This document shows positions 1 to 11,377 of a stretch of 64,000 nucleotides of DNA, piece by piece. Source of the DNA: Parietaria judaica (lineage: Eukaryota; Streptophyta; Magnoliopsida; Rosales; Urticaceae). Made by a program: the position numbers and the translations under genes. The DNA lies in the NCBI GenBank assembly GCA_954871525.1, contig OX940868.1, positions 19,091,056-19,155,055 of the forward strand. The letters run 5' to 3'. Position 1 is the stretch's first letter; the number at the start of each line of letters is the position of its first letter. The notes under the pieces were generated by a model. It ran no database searches. It was not told the DNA's origin and was given only the letters and a program-made list of their open reading frames with translations.

Positions 1-1429
1 CTCACAAAAGAATTTACGTTATGGGTTCGGAGATCACAACTCAGAAAAGTGATTCTTTGAATTGAAGGACCAATATTTTTGCCTTTGGCATAGTGTGAAG
101 AAAATAGAATTTAGAAACGTCAAACAAAATACAAGGCGAGTTTTGTTTCATTAATTGATTTCTCCGCGCAATAAATTAATGGCCTCAACTCCCAACCGCC
201 ATGCATGACTCCTCATGTCATGTTCTTCTTCACTCCTTCATATGCGCATTTATAGCCTCAAACGCTCTCTCTCGCCATTACTACCTCCTAACCATATTAC
301 TCGCCCATAATATATATATATATATATATTCAATATTATAAAATAGTTGGAAGTTCGACGGTAGTGATTCCGTCAAAAATTTATATAAGTGAAAAAAAAA
401 AAGTTGAGTACTTTCAATGAAATAAATATTTGAAGTATTTAGTTTCGAATTTCAATTCCTCTTAATAAAATACACTCACAATTGGTAATACAAAAAAAAA
501 GTTTGATTTATAGATACAAAGTTGCAAACTATCTCATATAATAAAATAAATATTGAATAAAAATATTCCGGTAGCAAATTAAGTACATAATAACATTTTA
601 GGCGTCATATCTAACATAAAAATGAATAAACTTCATGATTATATCTCATTAGAACAAACATTCTGTATGATGACGATTATAATTAATAGAACAAATTATT
701 ATCTTAACATGTATAGCATCTAAGTCTACAACCTAATTTATTTTCTATAAAAATAAATTTAACTCCCATGGAGACGGCAAAGTATAGAGTGAGAAAATAG
801 CGCAAAAGTACTTAAAATCAATTACTATGAGACGATAAAATTTGGTTATTATTGGTGGCTTTCACACCCGGATTTTACTTCGTCTTTTGTAAACGATGAC
901 ATTTATTCGAGAGAGAACTTTAGGTTTAGATAGTTCTCTTCTATTTTGTTTGTAATCTTTGATATTTTCATTATATTATTCCGAGCCCCGATTCTTACTT
1001 TGCGTTCCTTGGGTGCCAACCTAGTTGGGATTCAAGCTCGCTTAGAAAGATTTCGGACCTCCATCTTTGACTAAAAATAAATAAATATAATAATATGAGA
1101 CGATGAACTATTAGTCCAATTTTTTTTTTTACGAACGATTGGTCAATTCTTTAACATAGTACTATCATACTTAAGATACACATTTATATTCATCTAGCTA
1201 TCTAACATCTTCTCTCATTTGATTTAACAAAAAAAATATGTCACCCCAACTTTGTTGACTTAAGTATTTTTGCCGTTATTTTATACTTTAAAGTTTAAAC
1301 CATGTCAAATTCAAGTATTTTTGCCAAAATTATCCCATGTATATATAACATTCACACACACATAAACACTTTAAAGATCTATCACCTCTACGGCTCTACC
1401 TCCAAACCATATTATTAGTAAGAGATCCA
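1..1429. other. Intergenic AT-rich region upstream of the LEA_2 gene
   Basis: No coding region can be supported. It contains a TA microsatellite at about 308-329 and AT-rich DNA. The final 100 bases before the LEA_2 start (TATATATAA near 1339 and a CT/AC-rich leader) are the likely promoter and 5' UTR of that gene. Confidence 0.5.
308..329. repeat. TA dinucleotide microsatellite
   Basis: Uninterrupted TA repeat of about 11 units in intergenic DNA. Confidence 0.85.
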
Positions 1430-2092
1430 ATGGAAGCCAAAGAGAACAAAGCAGTGTCGGAGAGATCAGCGAACAGCTACTCAGCCCTCGACGTGGAGCG
1501 CCGAGAGCAACGCTCAAAACGGCGTCGCTCTCTCAAAGTCTGCTGCACCGTCACCGTCGCCATCATAATCCTCCTCGTGGTCGTCGCCGTCTCGCTCGCG
1601 CTGACCGTCTTCAAGACCAAAGACCCGAAGACCACGCTCGTCTCGGCGCAGCTGGACGGCGTTTCGCCGCGCGTGGAGCTCCCCGCCGTGCGCGTGGAGC
1701 TCAACATCACGCTCGCGCTGCGCCTCCGCATCGAGAACCGGAACTACGCTAGCTTCCGGCACGGGGCGGCCGAGAGCGTGCTGCTCTACCGGGGGTCGCG
1801 CATCGGTTCCGCGGAGCTCTTTCCCGGGAACATTCCTGCTCGGGGATCAGTCGAGGTACCGTGCCAGCTGACGCTGCAGGTGGACGAGCTCGGGTCGGAC
1901 CTCGCTGGACTGGTAAGCGACGTGCTCGCCGGGGAGCTGGCGGTGGAGGCGGGGACGAGGATCCCCGGGCGGGTCACGTTTCTGGGGATCATCAAGAGGC
2001 ACGTCGTGGCCGTGTCGCAGTGCCGGTTTGTTTTCGGGATTCTAGACCTGAAGCTGCGGAGCCAGGACTGCGAGAGCAAGACCGAGCTGTGA
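1430..2092 (+). CDS. LEA_2 domain (NDR1/HIN1-like) membrane protein
   Basis: Intronless 220-residue protein. Seen: a charged, basic N-terminus (residues 1-36, with RSKRRRS just before the membrane), one hydrophobic segment at about 37-61 preceded by two cysteines, then a mostly beta-type domain of about 85-195. Family knowledge: this layout (cytosolic tail, one membrane helix, LEA-14-like domain outside) is that of the plant LEA_2/NHL group, placed at the plasma membrane and often tied to stress or defence. The coding sequence is far more GC-rich than its surroundings. Start chosen: the first ATG of the frame (1430), after a plausible leader; the stop is followed by AT-rich DNA. The exact paralogue and role cannot be told from sequence alone. 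Confidence 0.9.
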   Translation: MEAKENKAVSERSANSYSALDVERREQRSKRRRSLKVCCTVTVAIIILLVVVAVSLALTVFKTKDPKTTLVSAQLDGVSPRVELPAVRVELNITLALRLRIENRNYASFRHGAAESVLLYRGSRIGSAELFPGNIPARGSVEVPCQLTLQVDELGSDLAGLVSDVLAGELAVEAGTRIPGRVTFLGIIKRHVVAVSQCRFVFGILDLKLRSQDCESKTEL

Positions 2093-3650
2093 CGGAGATA
2101 CAAGGTTAGTTCAGTTGATTGAGTATTTAAACAGGAGCGGAAATAGAAATTTCAGTTCCATTTTTATATAGAAACAAAAAAAAAAATTGTTTCCTGTGAA
2201 AATGAAAAATCTATAAAACTCGAAAACGGACACGGAAACAAATTATTCAGTTTTACATAATACATAGTAGTAGCAATAATTTTAACTGTTTTGTAATTAA
2301 TTAATACAGAAAAACTTCTTTAGATCAAAATCACTAGCTGGGACCAAATAATTTTATCATATTATCTAAATTAGTAATTTATTAATGAATAATTTGTGAA
2401 TAATTGCTAGAGTCGAAATTATACAAAAATATTATTTAATTGAAGTGATTAATTTATCGAGTATCAATTTAACGAGGTTTTATTGTAGTATTTTTTATAA
2501 TACAGGCTCAAGTTACGTGACATACAAAAAAAATGAAAACGCGCATTGGTCGAAAAATAAAAACGGGGGAGCTAGGACAGTATTACGAGCTTCAGAGTCA
2601 AGGCCGACACTGGCACGGGATTTTTTTGTACACTCTTGTTAATTAGGGGCAGTTCATACTTCATATACAGGTTTTGTCGATTTAGTTTCATACTTGTGTT
2701 TGTGAAATTTTCAGTTCTCCACATTTGAATTAAGTTATATTTGTATATATAATAAATAAATAAGTCAATTCGTTTTTGTGTTTCTTAAGGAAAGGTATCT
2801 TATTCTTTGCTTTAAGTGGTTATTGAGGACCATACTTTTTACATACTCCTTGCTTAATATTTTTTATGACTTTCTAAATTTTACAAGAATGAAGAGGACT
2901 GGGAGTTATATTTGTATATATATGTGTGTGTATATATATGTTAGCAGTTATGTAGTGTACTTATTGAAAGTCTTTGCTAATAAACTTGTTGGCTGAACAA
3001 AGCAGAACATAAGTACTCGTCCCAAAATGAACTAAGAAAAGGTAACTTCGAGTAAAAATTACACCTTTTTATGTAATTTTGAAAGATATAAATGGCCCAA
3101 TTTAGCAAGGCTCATTATTTACACTTAAAAGATAGAATCTATATAGTTATTGAAGATAACAAATGTCGATATCACGTTTTTCAATTTCGGCAATTTTATT
3201 TATTTGTTACGGTTTAATTGCTCATATAATTTTATTTATTTGTTTAGGATAGTTTCTAGTTTTGCTTCGAGAATTTTAGACTTCATGTATTTGCATAAAT
3301 TATTTTGTAATTTTTAGTTGATAATGAAACTAAAATTAATTGCAAGTTTTCCCCAAATTCGAGCCTCGTAAGCAATCGTTAAGTTTGATGCCCGATAGTT
3401 GATATTTGTCCGCGAATAAATGGTGATTGGATGTCCTAAGTTTAGAATCTATGCGCGAATCAATAGGTGAAAGAATATTTTTAGACCAGATATCCTTGCG
3501 CGAATCAATGATGAAGCTCGTCCATCCTGATAATGTTATCTATATATTTTATTTCTCGTTTATAATTCTACTAATATTTTTAGAGATTGATAGAGATAGT
3601 AAATGTACAGATAGAGATAGTAAATGTACACACGTCCATCGTGTAACAAT
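2093..3650. other. Intergenic region, no gene seen
   Basis: AT-rich. Short open frames look random. Holds one copy (3021-3156) of a repeat that recurs at 8747-8886. Two near-identical short units (GATAGAGATAGTAAATGTACA) lie at 3590-3630, just before the hAT element. Confidence 0.5.
3021..3156 (+). repeat. Dispersed repeat, copy 1 (pair with 8747-8886)
   Basis: Begins CCCAAAATGA, passes through CCTTTTTATGTA and CACTTAAAAGATAGAA, and ends ATTGAAGA. The same order of motifs is found at 8747-8886 in the same orientation with scattered changes. No terminal repeats or target duplications were seen; family unknown. Confidence 0.7.
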
Positions 3651-4389
3651 TAGGGGTGCAAATAATACCCGGAAATCGGGTAATTATCTGGAACCGAATC
3701 GGTATCCGGATTTAAAAACCGGAACCGAAACCGGATCCGGATTCCGGTTCCGGGTACCCGTATCCGGATTCAAAACCGGATACGGGTACCGGGTATTAAA
3801 GATAAAAAAAAAAACGGGTACCCGGAACCCGGTTTTACTACCCGAATTTTTTAATTTTTATGATATTTTAAATTTTTAGGGTTTGTGCTTGGCCCTTTTT
3901 ACTCCGTGTAATTAACCTTTTGTGACTTAGTCTCCCCCCTCCATCTCTGCCTCTCGGGGTTCTCGAGACTATGTTTTTTTTTTTTTTTCTTTTTTGCGCG
4001 GTATTATGTTATGCTTGATGCGCGGGACTATGTTTTATTTATGCTTGATGCGCGAGACTATTTTTTATGCATTTTGGACATTTTTTTTTATGCTCGATGC
4101 GTTGGATTATTTTTTTATGCAATTTTTTTAAAGATGAATGTATGTTTTATTTTTTAAATAATATATATTTTTTTTTAAAACGGGTACCGGGTAAAAACCG
4201 GGTACCCGGATCCGGTTCCCAAAACCGGGTACCGGGTATCGGTACCGGGTATCAAAATATAGATACCCGGAAACCGGGTACCCGGATTTCGGATACCGGT
4301 TCCGGGTATCAATTTTTGGATACCCGGATTCCGGTTCCGGGTACCGGGTACCTCGAAAAAACCGGGTACCCTACCCGATTGCACCCCTA
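3651..4389. mobile_element. Non-autonomous hAT-type element, TAGGGGTGCAA ends
   Basis: Complete 739 bp element. Terminal inverted repeats start TAGGGGTGCAA at both ends. It is flanked by a perfect 8 bp target duplication, GTAACAAT, at 3643-3650 and 4390-4397. Eight-base duplications are characteristic of the hAT superfamily. Both subterminal regions (about 3665-3845 and 4180-4380) are packed with degenerate ACCCGG/CCGGGT units, the sort of array hAT transposases bind. The centre has no transposase; it carries T-rich DNA and three copies of a unit like TATGCTTGATGCGCG (about 4010-4110). Open frames here are by-products of the repeats. Confidence 0.93.
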
Positions 4390-4397
4390 GTAACAAT

Positions 4398-4951
4398 TGC
4401 TACCTATACATGGACGGAATTGGACATCATCACTGCTTTGTGGTCTTATACACCGCAAATGTTAATTTTGGAACAAATACAAATATTTAATATTTTAAAA
4501 ATCTTTGATATATTTGATAAAATGAAAGCGAGTTGTAAGTAATTAAGTTCGAAAATCCGTTTTATTTTAAATAGAAATGTTGTATCAATATCAAGTATCA
4601 ACTTTCAAGGACACACAATAAACATGTCGTTTTCGTTTTCATATTGTATACGACACTTTATTTATGTTGGGCTTCAATTGGACTCAGTTAAACAAACCCA
4701 GTGGCCTGAAATATATTGTCTCCCTTTTGATATTATTTATGATATGTTTGCCTTTTTTTCATTTTATATACCTAAATATATAAATAAACAAAATTGCTTC
4801 TTCAATACCTTCATGCTTAAATTTATATATATATATATATATAGTGATACAAAAAAGTTAATTAATCTATTTCCAAACCATTGTTTTCTTTAGTAACAGG
4901 TTTCACAAACATGTTTGCAAAACCAGATAAATACCATATTTAAAAGGAAGA
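4398..4951. other. Short intergenic spacer downstream of URM1
   Basis: AT-rich, with a TA run at about 4829-4844. No coding signal; contains the 3' UTR and terminator region of the minus-strand URM1 gene. Confidence 0.5.
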
Positions 4952-6488
4952 TTATCCGCCATGTAAGGTTGAAATAAAGACCACCACATCTTTCTCTTGC
5001 ACAGGGGTCTCCAGTTGACCGCTCAGCTCCCAATCGCAATCGTTCACGAGAACGAGCACACCGGGTCTTCTGTAAAAGAGATTCGTATCTTAATCATTCA
5101 TTTTTATATCAATTTGCTTCCTAAACTTTATCACTTTGTATCGGATTACCGTGAACTATTTTTAATCCGTTTGCCCTAAAAACTTATCATTTAACAACAA
5201 TTTTCCACTTAAACTTCTGATAAAATACGCAAAGTGATAAATTCAAAGGAAAATAATACCAAGAAAATTTCATGAAAATCGATATAAAAAAAAAAGGTGA
5301 TAAGTTTACAAGGTATTTGCGATATGTACTCTTTCTTAAATAAGAGGAATGTAACAGAAACGCATATGGTCAGTTTCCTAGCTGCGAGAGTTTAGAGGCT
5401 AACATTTGGAATCGCTTTTACGAACTTCGTAAGGTAATATTTTCCGTAATTACATCTATTCACTTTATAACACTTGAAAGACGACTTACACGGTATCTCC
5501 TTTCATGAACATTTCGGGTCTTTCCTTTATCAAATTGGCACGAACCCATGCCAGTAAATCCTTCATGGTTAGCTAAAAAGCGAAACATCGCTTCCAATAA
5601 ATAAGTCAACAATAAACTCTTTTGAAGAAAAAATAATAATAAGTCAACAATAAAGAGTTTAGCCGAACCGGGAAAGTTAAGTTTTACCTGCTCGGATCCT
5701 TTCGGTTGCTCAAGATTGACTGTATGAATCTTGATAGACTCGCAAAGGAGCTCTAGTCCTCCACTGCATAACAGAAAGCTTTCAAATGAGATCTAAAACG
5801 AAACAAGATTATAAGAAACAACAATCTACATGCCCCACTCAACTTTGCATGTTGGTGCACATTGCCCCCCAAAACTTTTAGTTTTTAGCAGCCTTGCCTA
5901 TAATTCCAAAAATTAGCACATTTTCCCAAGCGCTTTAAAACGATGGAAAATGTGAACATTTCAGCAACACATGACTTACTCCAATCCATTAGTTTTCAAA
6001 CGAAAATCTTTAACGGGTATCGGTCAATGTGCTACTCTTTGAAAGAATAGGGGGAAACCTGTGAAATATCAAAGTTCACGGGGTAAAGTGCACCAACGAC
6101 CAAAGTCCTTGGCATTTGTATCAAGCGTCAATTACTCGTTTATATGCACTAGCAAGCGAAGCATACAAGAATATACAATTTGGAGGGAAAAGTTCTGAGA
6201 CCCCATGATCAAACACCAGGTCTGATTCCAAACTATCTAATCCTTTACAAGAAATACATATCTTGTTTCTAGAAGCATGTAACTAGCAAAATAATGAATG
6301 TAGGTTATCGATTTGATAAAAGCACAACGAAATCCTGAAAGTAAAGCGGCGAATCAAAGTGACCATATCTAATTCGAACGCACTAGTTTCTGGAAGCATG
6401 TAACTGACTACATAACTTTCAGATTCCTATACTAGGGAAGATGACCGATGAAAGCACACGATTACCCGAATTCGAGAGTCAGCTGCAT
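4952..6488 (-). CDS. URM1: Ubiquitin-related modifier 1 (URM1)
   Basis: Four coding exons on the minus strand: 6488-6466, 5763-5688, 5572-5490, 5069-4952. Together they make 300 nt, or 99 residues, the usual URM1 length. All junctions are GT-AG. The protein starts [10 protein letters not shown], contains [19 protein letters not shown] and [14 protein letters not shown], and ends TLHGG. The C-terminal diglycine is the residue pair activated by the E1-like MOCS3/Uba4 enzyme. Family role: sulfur carrier for 2-thiolation of wobble uridine in cytosolic tRNAs, and a ubiquitin-like protein tag. A further non-coding exon lies upstream (donor at 7233/7232, acceptor near 6513), giving a 5' UTR intron of about 0.7 kb. 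The longest exon is 118 nt, so the gene is easily missed. It appears intact. Confidence 0.93.
5841..6106. mobile_element. MITE-like inverted repeat in URM1 intron 1
   Basis: About 266 bp between inverted ends. The left end reads ACTTTGCATGTTGGTGCAC; the complement of the right end reads ACTTTGGTCGTTGGTGCAC, and the match continues into a C-rich stretch on both sides. No coding capacity. A target duplication was not identified, so the superfamily is open. It lies inside the intron between coding exons 1 and 2. Confidence 0.6.
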
Positions 6489-7231
6489 CTTCAGTGCTTC
6501 CAAGTCCTCGGAGATAGAAACACAGATTGTGAATTAAACTCTGCTTCACAAGCTACGGGGTAAACTTTAGCTATTTTTAGAACTCGGGTGTATATTTTTA
6601 TGAAAACTAAATAAGCTAATTTCCCATATGCATTAGAGTTGTTGAATGTTGCCGTTAAAGTCTCAAAGATCTAAACGACGTGCCATTTGACTTAAAACAT
6701 ACACATTGAGGAACAGGAAACTCCGGTTTGGGAATTTTGTTGAAGAGTACTTCAATTTTTTTTCAGTAGGGTGAAATGGCGACATGCTCGATCCTCATTT
6801 TTTGTACCTAAAAAACACCGGTTTTCAGGCCGGGGCCGGGACAAGAACGGGCTGTAAAGTAACTCTTGCAATTTAGACTCACTAGCTCTTTAAGCTTAAG
6901 CTTGAAAAACACAGAATTTAAATTAAATCCATAATTCTAAGTAATTCAAACAGGGACAGGTCTAGAAAATCATAATCTACACATTTTTTCTAATGGAGCA
7001 AACTGTACAACCGTATGACGGACTCGATTTTCCATATTTGTACTAAAAACTATAAAGAACTTGATTTCGTCAATTATTTTCATCTGAAAAATACAAATAC
7101 AATTTACTTGCAATTCAAACACTTAAATCGAAGAATCCAACACAAATCCAAATATCTAAATTAAATTTGAAGACACAAGTTATTGCAATATGAGATAGAT
7201 AAAGAACCGGCGATTTGAAGTGTTGGAAGTA

Positions 7232-7375
7232 CCTAGTATTGAGTTCGATATTGGCCTGGCTTCTCTTCTCGAAGTCTCTGTAATATCGACGGAGAAAGAG
7301 ACAGAGAGAATCGAGAGAGAAAGAGAGTTATTAGATTTAGCGGCATAGACTCTATAAGTGTTTGAAAATCTTTTG
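7232..7375 (-). promoter_or_regulatory. URM1 5' UTR exon and presumed promoter
   Basis: On the minus strand this is a CT-rich leader (complement of the GAGAGA-rich run at 7285-7330) ending in the splice donor CTAG|GTACTT at 7233/7232. It looks like the first non-coding exon of URM1. The transcription start is inferred, not seen. Confidence 0.5.
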
Positions 7376-7432
7376 TTAAATATTATTTTTTGTTTTAGCT
7401 ACATAAAGTACCAATATCTTTCTCTTATGTAT

Positions 7433-7990
7433 AGCGGTGGCGATTCGGGTTTCGTGTCGCGTTCGTGTCGGATCTTAATCGTTTTTTTTTTACTTATTTT
7501 ATGAGACCCAGACACGCCTCATTTATTAATCGTGTTAGAAGATGAGACCCAGACCCGCCCCGTTTAAATACCGTGTTTATTGTGTCGCCAGTTAAACTCA
7601 TTTAAGATATTCATTTATTTTAAAATGTTAAATTAATTTAATGTATACTCATTTAACTTTATTTATTTAATTATATTATCTAAGATTTTACAATTTACTA
7701 ACACTTTTTTTTTTATGTTCATCAATCGAAAGATATAATAAATAAGTAAAATAAATAAATGTTATATATAATAAGTATTAAAATACTAAATAACATATAT
7801 AAAATGTAACTTTTTGCTCCTTAATTGTGTCTAATTGAGTCCAATCGTGTTATCATGATCATGCCGTGTTTACCCGTTATTTAATCGTGTTGATTGTGTT
7901 CGACACGCTTGGACCCTGATCCATTTACGGTAAACTTAGACTCCTTTAAATTGTGTCGTAACTATTTGGTGTTTCCGGTTTCGTGTCCAC
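7433..7990. mobile_element. Probable DNA-transposon remnant rich in GTGTCG motifs
   Basis: Starts GGTGGCGATTCGGGTTTCGTG and continues with repeated CGTGTCG / GACCCAGAC motifs at the left. Related GTGTCG and GTTTCGTGTCC motifs recur at the right (7830-7990), with AT-rich DNA between. This resembles subterminal arrays of plant hAT-like elements. No clean terminal repeat pair or target duplication could be found, so it may be truncated. Confidence 0.4.
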
Positions 7991-8449
7991 TGGCGGAGGC
8001 ACTTGTGCATGAGTGCTCGCACGTGCCTACACTGAAATTGATAAATTTCCATCACTAGGTTTAGTTGTTGCTATTTTAATTTATTTTGTTGATAAATCAT
8101 GTAAGTTTTCCCATTAACCTATTCATGACCATTTAGAGTTGTAGTAATTTTATAACACGATGATGAAAGAAAAGCATCATAACAATAGCTTAAATACTTT
8201 TGATTTACCAAAATAAACACCTACTCAATACCTACCCTTCTCCGTAATTATACAACTGAAAAATGGCATTATGTATATATGTGTATGTACATAATCAATA
8301 AAGTGTTATAATTTATTATTTATTAAAAAAATTACGGCTTATATTTGTATTTTGTTGAAAGTATATCTTAAATGGTTAGTTTTGTCGATATAAAGATTTA
8401 ATGTTTTATTTTCTGATAAAATAAGCATTAAGTTTTTGCAACATATTTG

Positions 8450-8690
8450 ACAATATCGGCACTGCACTCGATGATCTCAAAGGTGTCCCTGACGTACTTG
8501 GCGGTGTCGAGGAAGCAGTAGGTCGCGAGTATACATCATCGACATCAAGAACACCGAGTGCGTCGTCAACACCGCCGAGTATGTCACCGATAACATAAAA
8601 ACGTTGAGTGTGTCCCCGTTACAGTCAAGTATGTCACCGATATCGTCAAGAACACCAAATGTGTTGCCAACACGGCTGAGTACGTTTTCA
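8450..8690. repeat. Degenerate periodic tract (CACCGAGT/GTGTCC units)
   Basis: Loose repetition of units such as AACACCGAGTGCGTCG, ACACCGCCGAGTATGTCACC and AACACCAAATGTGTTGCC. On the minus strand part reads as open peptide with DTAKYVRDT. It could be a decayed repetitive coding sequence or a minisatellite. Confidence 0.4.
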
Positions 8691-8746
8691 ATCGTATATT
8701 TATTTCTTTGATAATTGATTTAAAATAAATGCAGATCGTATATTGT

Positions 8747-8886
8747 CCCAAAATGACATAAGAAAAGGTACCATTGGACAGAAAGGACGCCTTTTTATGT
8801 AGTTTCGAAAGATATCATGACCCGATTCAGAAAGGCTCATCATTTACACTTAAAAGATAGAAATAGAATCCATATAATTATTGAAG
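8747..8886 (+). repeat. Dispersed repeat, copy 2 (pair with 3021-3156)
   Basis: Direct-orientation homologue of 3021-3156; see that entry. Slightly longer because of an insertion near GATAGAAATAGAATC. Confidence 0.7.
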
Positions 8887-10308
8887 AATGCTACCTTATT
8901 GCACTTTATCACACACAAAAAAAGAAGTTATTTTGGCAAAATCAAAGTAGTTGGATAGAGCCAGTAGAAATATCATTTTGAAGATGGACCATCATATCAT
9001 ATAGTAAGAAAAGAAGCGATTAAGCTCATCCACAAAACCATTACTGAGAGAAAGGAGTACAACGACTTGCAAGAAAAGAAGAGAAAAACTAAATGAAACA
9101 ATGTTTTTGTGCCGTCGATAACAGTAACTCCGATGGTTGAACGTTTGAATTTGTACGTTTGGAGCCTTTGAGCTCGTAAATATAATTGAAATATGAGCTC
9201 GAATCTTTTCCATCTTATTTACGCGCGTCGGTTTAAATTTGTTTAGTCATATGAATAAATGGTCTTTAAAACGAGGCTTAAAATATAAGAGACAGTATTA
9301 AGCATGCAGAAGATGATAGTTCATACTTCATAGGAAACAGAAACCCTAATGCCTCTGTTCCACTCTCATAAAAAAAAAAAAAAAATCTTCAGATATTGCT
9401 CACATACACTACTAAAGAACAATCATAGTACATCTGGATCATTAGCATCAGTCTTCTATTTACTGAGAATTGCGACATTTTCAGAGAACACCAGGGGTAA
9501 TTATGGGATTTTTTTGACACAAAAACCAAATCTAGTATGATATATCAGACAAGACTGTAAAATTACCGTTTGTAGCGACTGTGACTGTCAATGGTTCCTT
9601 TTGTTCCCAATAAGACATCGTCAAAACTCTGTTTCAAAATGCTTCTGTAACATCCTAAATTCATTTGACAATCCAATATGTTTCAGATTCAGTATCTTCT
9701 TCAAATTGCAGAACGGGACGAGTAAGAAACACCAGTGATTACTAACTAGGATTTTAACGGAACGGGAAATCGATGCACAAAGCCACAAACTATTAATCTC
9801 TTTCCTTGCCAAAATAGCACCAAATGTTCAATTTTCCACCCTAACAGATCCGAAACGACCAAACCCCATGTTTAAACAGGGCGGCAGAGTCGGTTGGTTG
9901 ATTGACATTGAATCCGAATAAGAGGAGCAATTATCAGATCAATCTATTCCATTACTACACAAACATATTCAATTAGCACAGAACTCAACATATAGTAGCG
10001 TTAAACATAAATAATAGGGGATTAGGGTTGATACCTGTAAACGCCGCGAAACATGAAACATTCTGTTATTCCGATCCAGAAAGAAAGAAAGTAACTTGAA
10101 GATACAAATTAATGTTCAACATCTGCTATACAAGCAATCACCATACTTCTAGCTTTGTCAGACAAATCTTTCGGCTAATCCTCAGATCCACACAGAATCA
10201 ACACTTGCGTTCGCCAAAGTTAGTTTTCACATTGGCGAAACGACGCATCTACTAAAATTAGTTACCATTTTTCCGTCAGCTTCTCCCGAAATAAAACCCC
10301 GAGATCTC

Positions 10309-10977
10309 TCAAGGAGAGAATTGCAACCTCCGGCATATCACTGGATCGATCTTCCTTGGCGTTCCCAAGGGCTTCTTGGGAGCGCCGGGGCAAGTGGTGG
10401 CGATCCCGCTCAAATGGAGTGCCAATGGCGGCGTTCTGCAGTCACTGGATTCCCACTTGTGGTTAGAGCTTTCCTCCAACTGCTTCAAAACGATAGTTTC
10501 CAATAGATTCTCGTACACGGCTTCAATGATCTCCTCGTCTGAGACCGAAACTGCGATGCTATCTTCCTCGGCGGATTCTTCGCCGGATAAATCGAAGCTC
10601 AGCCTCCTTGCTGCGATGCACCTTGCTTTGCTGACATGCTTTTTGCACTGCGGGGCTAACGCCATGTGGTCCGGACCAGGGGCGAACGGGTCAAACACGC
10701 CGTCCTTCGGCGTCTGAGGACTCCCGTTTTCATCAGAGTCATCGAGAGGCAGGCTTTTCGCCTTCTTTGCCGAGGACGGTGAAGAGTCAGAATCAACCGG
10801 TAATTCTCCGTTCTCCCGTTCGGCATCGGGAGTGATGGGCCTCAGAGGATCTTCTTCCGTCACGTCGAGAATCTCCTTGCGAGGCTCCACGGCATCTTTC
10901 GCTCCGAGCTTCTCGGGAGGACTCATCGACAAATCTTGAATGTTCTCAACTTCACTGGAGCGATTCTCAGAGCCCAT
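10309..10977 (-). CDS. SIAMESE-related (SMR)-like CDK inhibitor
   Basis: Single coding exon of 222 residues starting MGSENRSSEV at 10977; the upstream in-frame TTG is not used as start. Seen: acidic, Ser/Pro-rich N-terminal half; DGVFDPFAPGPDHMALAPQ near 98-116; ARRLSFD; a helical stretch EIIEAVYENLLETIVLKQLE; and near the C-terminus CRTPPLAL...CPGAPKKP. The last resembles the conserved SMR motif (CxTPxS...CPPAPRKPR). From memory the whole layout fits the SMR11-like branch, whose members bind CDK-cyclin complexes and favour arrest or endoreduplication in the nucleus. The 5' UTR appears to carry an intron (donor 11348/11347 CAG|GTATTT, acceptor 11025/11024 TTTCAG|TTGG). Other plant proteins with a DPFAPGP motif are the main alternative. 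Confidence 0.72.
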   Translation of the reverse strand: MGSENRSSEVENIQDLSMSPPEKLGAKDAVEPRKEILDVTEEDPLRPITPDAERENGELPVDSDSSPSSAKKAKSLPLDDSDENGSPQTPKDGVFDPFAPGPDHMALAPQCKKHVSKARCIAARRLSFDLSGEESAEEDSIAVSVSDEEIIEAVYENLLETIVLKQLEESSNHKWESSDCRTPPLALHLSGIATTCPGAPKKPLGTPRKIDPVICRRLQFSP

Positions 10978-11377
10978 TGTCACAGTCAAAAGATATCAAC
11001 GCAAAAATCGCAGAGCGTTACCAACTGAAAGCAACGAAGAGCACAAAATAATCACATTAGCCAAAATCTCTCCCAACAAACAGGGTTTCACAAACTTCCA
11101 TTACAGAACAGCACGAAAGCTTCCAACTCTCTATCGAACCATCCAAAAAACTCGATGAAAATCGAGAAAATCTGAATAAACCAGAAACCAGAAGCTAGGG
11201 ATTCAAAATCAAACACGAAGCGAAACCGAATCCACCGAACGCGGACGCAAAATTGGGGGGAAAGAGAAAAACCCTAAAAGTTGAGCATAGCAGAAACACA
11301 AAACCTAGAACCAGCAGTGAATCAATGGAGACCAGTGACGAAAATACCTGAGAAATCACCTGGAGAAGAAGGAGAGG

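Larger units (their letters stand above)
7991..10308. other. Intergenic region with repeats, no gene seen
   Basis: Includes a fragment starting GGCGGAGGCACTTG at about 7992, a degenerate ACACCGAGT periodic tract at about 8450-8690, and the second dispersed repeat copy (8747-8886). From about 10020 to 10308 lies the presumed 3' UTR of the SMR-like gene. No protein-coding gene is supported. Confidence 0.45.

Noticed and set aside
1477..2109. Other-frame ORFs over the LEA_2 gene
   Set aside because: Same cause: GC-rich codons keep other frames open.
4067..4396. Open frames on both strands with GTGTGYQ-type repeats
   Set aside because: They are translations of the ACCCGG/GGTACC array of the hAT element.
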